From positions 4,199,632 through 4,263,631 of the forward strand of contig QXEO01000237.1 in assembly GCA_007115705.1 (NCBI GenBank): 64,000 nucleotides of DNA. The letters run 5' to 3'. Source of the stretch: Dactylis glomerata (taxonomy: Eukaryota > Streptophyta > Magnoliopsida > Poales > Poaceae). Of this stretch, positions 34,920-44,667 are shown piece after piece (position 1 is the stretch's first letter; each line of letters starts with the position of its first letter). The position numbers and the translations under genes are program-made. The notes beneath the pieces were generated by a model, which saw only the letters and a list, made by a program, of their open reading frames with translations, did not search any database and was not told the DNA's origin.

Positions 34920-35205
34920 AAGCACAGCTCCGCTTCTGCTTGAAGTGGTGATGGAGTGCGATTTGTTGACGCTTCCATCATTAGAGTGCAGCTGGTCTGA
35001 GTAAATTGGACCTGCATAAAGAGTCCAATGTCACTTGCCTGGTAGTCTGCTCTTACTGGCACTTTCTTGGTCTTCCACCAAGCATCAGAGAAAATTTTGG
35101 CTCCTTGGATGTGAACGTCTGACTTGATAGTTGAACCCTGGGGAGTAAGAAGTGCAGCAGAAGCATCATTCATATTGTCCTTCAATTGTTTTGGATTGGC
35201 TTGGA
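34916..35205 (-). pseudogene. RNase H-like fragment of LINE or gene origin
   Basis: A minus-strand frame ending at 34916 includes VHIQGAKIFSDAWWKTKK, ASDIGLFMQVQ and LMMEASTNRTPSPLQAEAEL. This pattern (FSDAxWK ... GIGxF ... ASTxxxPSxLQAEA) is that of the plant RNase H-like domain found after zinc-binding regions in LINE-related proteins. A TTGCAG acceptor-like site precedes it at 35206. There is no neighbouring RT, so it is an isolated fragment within the Helitron. Confidence 0.55.
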
Positions 35206-35433
35206 CCTGCAACAGAGAACTTAAAGGCCACCATATCCTTGTGCACACGGTGTCTCAGTACCTGAAATTGTCTCACATGAATTTGGCATGCTCTAAAACT
35301 TCACTACATGTACAACTGCTTTCATTTTCTGTACAAAATCTATAATTTCATGACCTAAGCAACAGTAATTGGTCCTCTTAGTAAGGTTGCTTATATGCAC
35401 AGATGATTAACTGAAAGACCTTTACAATTAGTA

Positions 35434-38400
35434 TCTTATATTTACTAATTGGAGGCACCGTACAAGGCTCCACGTTAATCCTAGGAAAAACAATGAGATT
35501 ATCCGTCCGATCTATCAATTAGGTATTTGTAGCCGTCGGATGATTTCTTCGATTCCTCGCCCAGTCTCCAAGGCGCACGCCGCCACTGTATAAAACTGCC
35601 CCTAAAAAAATCCCCAAAACTACCGAAAAGAACATCCCCGGCCCGTCGTCTCCTTCAATTCTCCGCTCCTCCTGATCGTTCACCGGCGCATGCACCATCG
35701 TGAAGTTCTGACTTCGCATCCTCTGCATCGCTATTCGCTCCATGACTTCTGAATTTCATCATCTATTTTAGTCTCCCATCCGCGTAGTAGAATCAATCTA
35801 AAATTGGCACGATCCAGTCCAAAGGTTCCATGATCTGACCAAGCATGCACCAATCCAGCGTCAATGTTTAGTAAATATAAGATGGATGAATTATTCCTTG
35901 ATCGTTGATGCAGCACAGGAGGATTGGAAGGAAGGCTATTTGAAGCAGATCGGGTGGCTGCCCCGTCAGACGCTGGTGAGAGGATGACCTGCGGCCGGCT
36001 AGGGGTGCCTCTGTTCACTTCCTCGATGCCGTTGTCGTTGGTCACTCACTCCTACGTGTTTTATTCTTAAATTCCCCGCTCCCCATAATTTTACTCAGAT
36101 GATTTTTCTATAATTCTTCTACACAAGTCATTCATGTTACGTCAGACATGGATTTTGGGTCTTTCGTTACAACGGAGGAGAGATCAAAGAGCTAGAAGTG
36201 AATATCAAAACAACGATAGTACGAGCTAATGTACAGCAAGGAGCTTTCCAGTGGCCGGTGATGCTTTGCGAGGCAGGCGGTAGCTTCGCCTGACAGCGCG
36301 TCTACCCATGAGGCCATGCTGCACAGGTCATATCACATATAATGTTCTGTTAGTATTAACTGCAACTTGCCATCTGTTCCATGATATTTACTCATGTGTT
36401 CTTTGATATTTAGTTATGAAAATTCGATAGTCTAAATCAGCGGGTCACATGTTCGTTATTTTTGGTATGTGTTGTTGCAGACAACATTTGGTTATCCATA
36501 TTTTACAGCTGTTGAGCTTCTACGGTTTCATTCCCAGGTTTGTGTTTAGTTGAATAGAACCTATTTGATATAATTGGTCAGACATGGGAGTGATCTACAA
36601 GGTTATATATGCATGCTATCGAGGGTCTAGACAAAGTCACAAATACTGGGATTTATATTCCTCAACATGACACAAGTCTGATGCACACTCTATGGAATCA
36701 GGAACATGAGATAACTGATATGTAATAAGAATTACATCATGTCATGTTCCACTCTATCCCTATTTCGCATCATGTTGTGAGTACTGAGCCAGTACATAAA
36801 ATAGAATTAGAGTTTCTGGCTTTCCTACTATTGCTTCACTATTTGATGTCCAATTAAGAACTCACACATGATTTGACTTAAAGTAGAATAATCATTCCAT
36901 GAGTTACTAGGAACCTGATAGGCTATTTTTATATGTTCAGTTATGCTCTTAATTATGTGTTGTACACATGAATTAAAAGAAAGCATGAAAAAATGTTTTT
37001 ATAAATGTAAATCACATTCAGTTAGAAAACTGCATGGATAATTTTTTTAAAAAAAATCATGCATTTTAGAAAAACCAGAATAAGCACCACTACATTTTTG
37101 TGTTGGCCGCAGTTTTGATTATACGGTACCTATGGCATAATGATTTCTAATATGGTTGCGGATACACATTTCATTCTATGTTCTGTCTAGATTAAAAGGA
37201 ATTATGGGAGATTCAAAATGATATTTTTCAATTGCAGTTATCATGCAAATCTGCTTTCTGACATACTTTTCTTTAGTTATTTATTGTTGAAAATTTAGGA
37301 AGGAGTTCCATTATGGCAATTATATGTACTGAAGAAGGGAAGAATTGTTCTATTCCACCGATTCTATATGGATGGAAAGAACAAACTAGGTGCAAATATG
37401 TCTCTGCAAAGGCATACTCCCTTTTCTCATCATGCTACAAGTTTGCTTTATTAAAGGTACCACATTTGGTCAATGTAACATGAAGTTTTCTGATATTTCC
37501 CAGTACATGATTCCATAACTAATGTCAATATGATTAGTCTGGGACCATCTTTCTAAATACAAGGGCTTGAAATTTCTCATATTTTCACTTCAATCCTAAC
37601 ATACTCACAATTGAACAACAACGCCATGAGTGCCATTTAGAATAAGCTACTATAATGGGGATAGTATTTTACAAAATATTTAGAGACGTGGTAGGTTTCC
37701 TGGATTAGTCAGAATTGGCATTTAATCAAATAACTGATAATATTATGATTGAAGAATTTTTATATAACTACTAGGATAATTGTCATGGTATCTATTTTTT
37801 GTAATCTAAATGTGAAAATAAAGCAATTAAGAAATAGAACTTCATATTTAGATAACGTGGACAACATTGGGTATGACTTCAGATCTCAAGAATCTATGTT
37901 TTGCATTCATGTTTTTAGGTTAAAATAAATGAGTATGTTTTTAGACAATTTTTTCAGAGAACATGTAGGAGATCTGCGGTTTTTGTATTAAGTTGGCAGG
38001 AGGAATCAGAAGTTAAGACCACCGGTTACAAGGCAGGAAACCAAGAACCAAAAATAACCATGCGCACGCAGGCGCTCACTGGAGGTGAATTCCTCTCTAC
38101 CCCTACAGCTAACCTAGCTACTCCATTCATCCTTGATGTGTGCAACAAGGCCGGAGATAGAACAAGAAGTGTCGTAAAAAATCCTAGCATTACGCTCCAG
38201 ACACAAGGCATGCATGGTGAGCAGGCAAAGAGAGTTGAGTTCAAATGAATTTAGGTGAAAAAGATATTTTTATGAACATATAGACTTGAACTTGCATATT
38301 AAAAGTTCTACGAAACGTGTTAATATTGATTTGTACATCTCTTTAGGTTTTCTATTTGAAAGGTACATTTTGATTATTAATAATATATCTGATTTTAAAA

Positions 38401-38454
38401 ATATTCCAAGATAGATAATTTCTAGCCCATGCAGGTGCACGGGTTAATGACTAG
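35434..38454 (+). mobile_element. Second Helitron, nested, about 3 kb
   Basis: The 3' end at 38454 is textbook: hairpin CCCATGCAGGTGCACGGG (7 of 8 stem pairs), then TTAATGA, CTAG and T. The 5' end is proposed at TCTTATATTTACTAATTGG (35434), which follows an A, with the usual 5' TC and grass-Helitron-like leader. The interior has a TATAAA (35588) followed by leader-like sequence and short minus-strand ORFs (about 35519-36045) of unknown identity. No Rep/helicase is present. The 5' end is less certain than the 3' end. Confidence 0.6.
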
Positions 38455-39427
38455 TATACCTAGTGCAAATATATTGAGGAAAAATACATGGCCTTGCGAC
38501 TAAGAAATAAGCAACATGGCATCCAATTAGAAGTATGGCAAAGAAAGACTTGGCTGGACAGAACCTAAAATCTAAGAACTGCACCTATCATATTCCTGTC
38601 GAGTGTTAATAACACCTAGATGCAAGAATTGATCTACCTAGTAAATAGCTACCATGTATTACTGAATTTAAACAAGTACCAGATTCAGATTATAGTCTGG
38701 CTAAATAAATGCACCATTCACCAGATGCATCACGTGGTAATGGAAGAATAGCCGCAGACAATTTTCCCCACTCGCTACTCCAGCAATCATGCGATTGGCT
38801 GTGGCCAGAGAGGAGGTAAACATAAAGAAAAGATGAAAAAACTGCTTCGCAGTTCCTACATCTTCTCCGGGACGGACGGCCGTGGCTGTCCATTCGCTGC
38901 TCGTCGTCCCCGGCGTAGGAAAAGAGCGCCAGGCACGACTCCCTCACCTTTTCCTCCGCAACCTGGCATCCAGCTCGCCACCTGTCTCTTCTAGCACGGC
39001 ACCGGCTAGCCCTTGCGATGGGTCATGCGGTGGCGGGAGTAGCTGGATGGTTGTTGCGGCAGCGATCCTTCAGGGGGCAGAAGAGGCGGCAGCGGTGGCC
39101 TATGTGGAGCGAGCAGAGGCAGCAGGGGCGGCGTTCATGCAGGGAGAAGAGGAGGCGGCAGCAGGGATCCGTGGGAGCAGAGGCGGCGGCGGTGATCCGT
39201 TCCGACTTCCGAGCAGAGGCAGCGCCGGCAGCATCGCCGCGATCTTTTTTTTTGCGCCCACAGCGATCTTGGGAAGGAGAAGTCGTATCTGACTTTTTTT
39301 GTTGACCATACGGAAACAGAGCTTATGGAGTAACACGTTGTGAGACCGAAACCGACCTAAATCAGCGCCTTTCATCGTGGAGTAACCACAACTCGCCAAT
39401 TTCAGAGAGCTTACAGCTCCTTAGGGA
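38455..39427. other. 5' part of the 16-kb Helitron, no gene recognised
   Basis: GC-rich around 38880-39260 with overlapping ORFs on both strands of Ala/Gly/Arg-rich composition. No domain is recognisable. It ends at the Helitron 5' terminus (minus strand TCCCTAAGGAGCTG). Confidence 0.4.
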
Positions 39428-39625
39428 TTTTTACCTAGGATCGGTCCTCCATCAACTTAGGAGCTAATACATTACCCATGTGGTCTACTTGTTTGTGTTC
39501 TACCTTTTTTATTTTTTTTATTTTGTTCGACTTGAGCCTATACGGCTATATGCATCCTAGTTATGCATAGGCCGAGTATAATGTTGAAAGCTTTTAGATA
39601 ACAAAGCGCAATTTATCAAGAAAAT
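39428..39625 (+). mobile_element. LINE-derived repeat, copy A, right half with LINE 3' end
   Basis: It begins TTTTTACCTAGGATCGG, identical to the sequence that directly follows AGAGAGATA in copy B (41581). It continues into GTTATGCATAGGCCGAG and ATAACAAAGCGC, which parallel the 3' end of the intact LINE (GTTATGCAGAGGCC, AATAAAGCGC). It is therefore the 3' tail of the element whose left half stops at 23400. Confidence 0.75.
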
Positions 39626-40696
39626 ATGTTCGGTAGACGCAACAAAGGTCAGGCCTCCAAGACAACGCCTCCAAGGAGGAATCGACGAAACAATCACCAA
39701 CGTTGCCCGCTCCGGTGGAACGGTAGCTTGGGCATTCGCCCGCAGCGCCCCCAACCAAACGACAAGGGAGGCCAAAGCTTCACGGCAATGCCTCCAAGAA
39801 GGTATAACAACACCGAGGGTGCCGCCGTCGCCGACTCCAACCAAGGTCAGATCAAGTTTTCACTCGAAGCTCCGCCACCCCCATCGAAAGTCAGCTGGAC
39901 ACGAGGTCCGGCAAGCCTGGCAGCAACACCACCATGCCACCCTCGCTTGACGATTCCCAGCATGCATCAACACCTTGGCGACCACCACCGAGCGCATCAC
40001 TCGGCTCCAGAGACCACCATCGAATCCCACTCCGCTCCGCAAGCCCCATTCTGCGCCTCCGCGAGCAACACCGGCCAACAGAGGGTCAACCACCACGCCA
40101 CCCTCGCAACCGCAGCAAGAGGCCACAACACCACCAACTCATGCGTACTGGGGACGCCGCCCCAACCTCCCGAACCTCCCGCGCAGCCACGGAGAGTAAA
40201 TCCCTGATGGCAACCACAACGATAGCCCCGCCCCACGCACGCAAACAACCTCACCTCGTCGTCCTTGCGTCGAGCACCACCGGGACCCGCTAGCGAAGGT
40301 CCGCTGTCGCCCCCACACAACGCCTCCGCGGGAGAAGAGGCGTGCCACCCTCCGTGTCCACCGCGAGCTCTCCCCTCAATGCCTAATGTTTTAGTTGGAC
40401 ATGGTCATCACTCGTGCGAATTGAGGATATGGTTACGATGATCCATCGACTTTTGAGGCAAAATTTGCTTCGTAACACAGTATTTTCATCTAAAATTTAA
40501 ATTTTTATCCCGATGCAACACACAGGCATCTTTGCTAGTCATCCATAAAATGTGGTTACTTTAATTAGGTCATTGGTTATAACTAGGGGCAAAGTGTGTG
40601 GCCTCCGCACCTTTAGGTAAATGGGACTGTGTTGTCACCACATCAGATCAAGCTGTTCATGCATAAACTTTGAAGCAAATAAGAAACGCAGTTGTA
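39626..40696. other. GC-rich noncoding stretch leading to a Helitron 3' end
   Basis: Long overlapping frames on both strands between 39626 and 40350 reflect high GC and lack of stops, not a recognisable protein. Repeated GCCTCCAAGRAGG blocks occur. This is probably the body of the plus-strand Helitron ending at 40730; its 5' end was not found. Confidence 0.35.
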
Positions 40697-40730
40697 AAAA
40701 AGCGCAGCAAAGCGCATCGGGTCTTTCTAG
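40697..40730 (+). mobile_element. Helitron 3' terminus (GCGC hairpin family)
   Basis: GCGCAGCAAAGCGC, then ATCGGGTCTTT and CTAG at 40727-40730, followed by T. Copy A of the flanking repeat continues uninterrupted at the matching point (A|T at 22710/22711), so this end is also marked by an empty-site comparison. Confidence 0.65.
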
Positions 40731-41697
40731 TATACACAAGGTAGTTTTGGAATGCCTTGCTGTAGATCACAGAAAAAAAATAAGAAAACAAAATCTGGAA
40801 TGCCTTGCTGCAGCGTTTGGCTGTGATTCAATTGATGCAAGGGACCGACAAATTTTGATTAAATTTACATGATAACAATAAATTCTCCATATAATCCATG
40901 TATAGAGCTTTGATCCAGCCAGTAGATACTAATAAAAAGATTTAGAAAATGAAGATCATGTTAAAAGACTAAAGTTTTGCATGGTACCTTCAAAGAGGAG
41001 TAATCCTCACCAAAGACAGCCTTATAAAAACGTAATTGACAGAAATTTCTAAGTGTGTATTTTTCAACGTGAAGACACGATTAAACACTCACGATTAAAT
41101 TTGCTAGATCTATACTGTTAAAAGACTAATATTTTTTTGCATGGTACCTTCAAAGAGGAGTAATCCTCACCAAAGACAACCTTGTGAAACGTAATTAACA
41201 GAAATTTCTAAGTGTGTATTTTTTCATCATGAAGACACGATTAAACACTCTCACGATTAAATTTGCTAGATCTATATAATCAGTCATTCAAGTAGGTTCT
41301 ACCTTATACCCGCTAATAAGCGTTGCTAATATACTCGACAATTGGCTAAATGGTGTGGATTATAGGTTTAAAATATTTATTAGAGTGAGAGAGCTTACCT
41401 TTATTTGGTTGCTATGGCTACGTGAAAATGGCAAAGTATTCAATGATAAAAGTTGTTCTCTCTTGAAGGTAATCTACATGTGTGCGGCTTCACTTCGTTC
41501 ATAGTCGTTTCTACTACGTGTGAAGAATCGTGACATGTTTATAAAGATGTCTACATGGTTGGAGGACACATAGAGAGATATTTTTACCTAGGATCGGTCC
41601 TCCATCAACTTAGGAGCTAATACATACCCATGTGGTATACTTATTTGCGTCTACCTTTTTTATTTTTTATTTTGTTCGACTGAACCCGTACGGCTAT
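40731..41697 (+). mobile_element. LINE-derived repeat, copy B
   Basis: Collinear with copy A from TATACACAAGGTAGTT (40731; A at 22711) to the AGAGAGATA/TTTTTACCTAGG junction (41580/41581) and on to about 41697, where homology ends before the LINE 3' tail. It carries an extra internal tandem duplication of about 160 bp (GCATGGTACCTTCAAAG at 40979 and 41139) that copy A lacks. All frames are broken. Confidence 0.75.
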
Positions 41698-42888
41698 GTC
41701 AGGCCCGTCTAAGGCCACGTGCGAGCTAGGCGATCGCACAGGGGCCCCAAAACTGGGAGGACCCATATGCCAGCGGCCCAGTGCACAACACACATATTCG
41801 AGCGTGATTTTGTTTGCGGTCACCGAGTTCCTTGCCACAGGCTCATAGATACCTTTGTTGCTTGTAATAGCCGCCATTTGAAAAGTTGGGTACGTAATTC
41901 CTCAGAGGGCCCATTCTGAACGAAATGAGGGCAAACCAAATATTGCCGTGACTTCTCCCGTTTTGGGCCCATTGCGGTCCCGCATGTCAGTATTTCTCCG
42001 TTATGTGCCGAGCCAATGGGTCCTGCTTGTCAGGAGTCTCCGTTATGTTGCCTCGTTAGTTGACAGTATGTCAACTCCACCTGCAACTCTCAGTACGAAC
42101 AAATCCCCTTTCTTCTCCTTCCAACCCTAGACCCCCCTAGGTCGGTGTCGAATTCTGGTGGCGACGCAAGTCTACCAGCAGGAAACAAGAGGTACCATCG
42201 CCGCCAGGAGCAGCGATTGATGGAGCCGCCAGCCAGGAAAGCAGCCAGAGATCTTGCAATAAGCCAGCAGCGGGGAGCAGCGAGAAGCGAAAAGCTTGCC
42301 CGACGGCGGTGGCGCCGCCGACCAAGCGAAGAGCCGGCCCGGCGGTGGCGCCACCGACCAAGAGCAATCGGAGTGGTAGCCCAACGGCGTCGCTGGCGCG
42401 GCGCCGCCTGCAGATTGGAGGAAAAGAACAAATCCCAAAGATGAACGAAATTGGGCCTTCTACTGTCAGTGTGAGCGCCAGAAAGCAGAGGTGAATATTT
42501 TAGATCCCTCTCTTACATCCCGATAGCACTAAGATGTTTTATGGAATGGCTGGAGTAACTGTCAGTATCTGAACAATTGTAGAGAAGCAACTGACTGATT
42601 TTTGTCATATATTTTCCCAAATTGTGGTATGATTTTGTATGCAAGTAATCCTCAATCTCTATCAAACCAACCAACATGCAAACCCAGATTTTTTATCTTA
42701 TGGAAGTCATCTCAAAATTATGTTCAGATCTGAAGGCTCCAATTTATCCAAAAGCAGAAAACATACTTTTTGTCTTATGTTTTCCCAAATTGTGGTATGA
42801 TTAGAGAGAAGCAACTAATTTTTATCTTTTTTCCCAATATTTGTGAGACGGAGATGATTCAGAGAACACATACAAAATAAATGTCCGA
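41698..42888. other. Transposon debris, no gene recognised
   Basis: It starts CAGGCCCGTCTAAGGCC, which resembles hAT-type termini, followed by GC-rich sequence (42140-42440) with uninformative ORFs on both strands and then AT-rich DNA. No partner terminus was found. Confidence 0.3.
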
Positions 42889-43524
42889 GTGTATCAGTAC
42901 ATTGCTAGATTAGATTATGTCTTGGAGAGGTGTGTGGCTTCGCACTCTGTGCAAATGAATGTGAATTGCAGTGAGATTGTGTCAGTTTCGCAGCTTGTTG
43001 ACATTCTTCACGCTAGGATTCCTTGGGGCTCCAAACAGAAGGCTAAGTTTGTGTGGATGAACATGAATCAGGTGTACGAACAACTTGAGCACTCCCATCA
43101 GCTGTTGCAGATTTGGGAGAAGTATAATGGTACTCGTCAGTTGGATCTCTTTGTTATGGTTGATGATGTTGATGCACCAGAAGCACAGTTAGGTGCCAAA
43201 GGTGTTGATCTAGATGGTGGTGCTCCTAGTGGTATGGATGCTTGTAAACTAGCAGCTATTGACCATTCACAACTGTATCTAATTGCTTTGTAAGTGGATC
43301 CTTACACTACAGTAATAGATGATGGCCAAGAATTTGCTATGCAGAACGATCATATGGAAATAATGGTAGATCCCAAGACAGTTACTGTTGACCAAATTCT
43401 TGAGCAGCTAAAGCAGAGATGTCCTTGGGGCCCTAATCAGCAGGCACGTTTACGTTGGTGGCACTTTAAGAAGAGGGATTTCATCGAAATTGTTAAAGAT
43501 GACGATCTCATGCAGGTTTTCTGA
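42889..43524 (+). pseudogene. PB1-like two-repeat protein, probably transposase-associated, with one in-frame stop
   Basis: A single frame is open from 42889 to 43524 except for TAA at 43291-43293. It has two similar units. Unit 1: VSQLVDILHARIPWGSKQKA ... FVWMNM ... LLQIWEKY ... LDLFVMVDD. Unit 2: VDQILEQLKQRCPWGPNQQA ... LRWWHFKK ... DDDLMQVF. Both share hydrophobic-PWG-x-(K/N)-Q-x-A-(K/R). Such modules resemble the PB1-like N-terminal region of grass Mutator-type transposase proteins; I hold this assignment loosely. No ATG starts the frame cleanly, so the 5' end is missing or on another exon. No SWIM zinc finger or catalytic domain follows; an AATAAA at about 43864 lies in the 3' flank. 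Confidence 0.5.
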
Positions 43525-44349
43525 AAGAAGAAATTGAGTAAGAAGGTATTTTTTGTTGTTGCAATTTCAGAAATGGTTGGAGATGATGAGACTGCTGCAG
43601 AGCTGTCTTCTTGAAATTTTGAGCTTCCCGCTTCATAGGTGCTGATATGGTACAGTGAGAAGTGCAACCCAATTCTGGTCACTATTTGATTCATCTCCTT
43701 CATTCTGCATCACTCTGTAAATGTTTGTGAGTGTGTTGTAGCTGCTCCATGCAATAAGCTGTTGTATCTTAGAAAATGTTGTATCTCATATTGTCTGCCT
43801 CAAACTTCTTCTGAAAACTAGTGTCAATTTGTAATTTTATTGTAGAACTATGTTGGGAGAATGTAATAAATTCATTTTTGGGATATTGAGATGTTGTAAT
43901 ATATTGACTGCTGAAATAATAAGCGTTGTTTACATCACTTATTGTATTATATTACAAACAAATCATGTCGTGTATCTACATACCTTGTAGTGTGTAGATT
44001 CACATTTGTAAAATACATTTCAAATTTTAAAGACTGCATAATTGAAATATTAAAAACTAAAAATCAAATATTACAAAAAAATACCAACTAGTAGGGGACA
44101 GTCATTGTTCTGCATAATTTACCTGATTTATCCAAACTCAATTGCCAACTTATGTGTTGTTTTCCTTTTGAAAGCGTATAAATTATTTATTTCCACTGAG
44201 GCATGGGTAGTAGGAGGCATGGGTAGTAGGCAGAACAAGATATTTATGTTCAAACTGACCGTTGAGTCACTACCTCGCATGCCGGCTCTACCACCACCCC
44301 TCCTCTCTCTTCTTCCTCTAGTTCTACCCCCCTCTCTCCTTCCTTCACC
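43525..44349. other. Intergenic, no gene recognised
   Basis: AT-rich sequence after the PB1-like frame, then a CT-rich leader (about 44280-44349) just before the orphan first exon. Confidence 0.35.
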
Positions 44350-44436
44350 ATGTCGTCTTGTAATGATGGCGACGATACAAGCTACGGCAGCGACAGCGAC
44401 AGCCTTCTCTCCGATTTCGACTACTGCCGGACCAAT
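44350..44436 (+). pseudogene. Orphan first exon of an unidentified acidic protein
   Basis: ATG at 44350 follows a CT-rich leader. Exactly 29 codons later a GTGAGT donor begins at 44437. The peptide starts MSSCNDGDDTSYGSDSDSLL and ends FDYCRTN, Asp/Ser-rich. No downstream exon fits before the solo LTR. Downstream, a 44-bp segment is repeated 91 bp apart (44537 and 44628), suggesting rearrangement. It is possibly the first exon of the same transposon-borne family as the upstream PB1-like frame, but that is a guess. Confidence 0.4.
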
Positions 44437-44667
44437 GTGAGTTCCTTTTATTCGACATGTTGGTTTATGGGGTTGGGAATTTAGGTTTAGGTTTTGTTTT
44501 AGGTGCCATAGACCATCTACGACCCAGATTGGGATTAAGGTCTTCATGGGCAGCTTCTTATCCGTGGATTTTGGGGGCCTTGCTTAGCCGGGGAACGGGC
44601 TTGATCAGGAAGTCCAGAGACGGGTCCAAGGTCTTCATGCAGCTTCTTATCCATGGATTTTGGGGGC

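Larger units (their letters stand above)
23401..39427 (-). mobile_element. Helitron, about 16 kb including nested insertions
   Basis: The minus-strand 5' end TC is at 39427-39426 and follows an A; the 3' end CTAG is at 23404-23401 and precedes a T. A GCGC-AGCGAA-GCGC hairpin lies at about 23416-23429, ten-odd bases before CTAG. Insertion between A and T is the Helitron rule. The flanks 22711-23400 and 39428-39550 are contiguous in the second repeat copy at 41580/41581, giving an exact empty site. Removing the LINE (about 23821-31260) and the inner Helitron (35434-38454) leaves about 5.6 kb, which carries gene-like fragments but no Rep/helicase, so it is non-autonomous. Confidence 0.8.

Noticed and set aside
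39626..40207. 193-codon plus-strand ORF, Pro/Arg/His-rich
   Set aside because: Overlaps several equally long frames on both strands in GC-rich repeat DNA; no domain and no codon bias that I could see.
41700..41760. CAGGCCCGTCTAAGGCC as a hAT terminus
   Set aside because: No inverted partner or 8-bp target duplication could be found, so it is only mentioned in the intergenic note.
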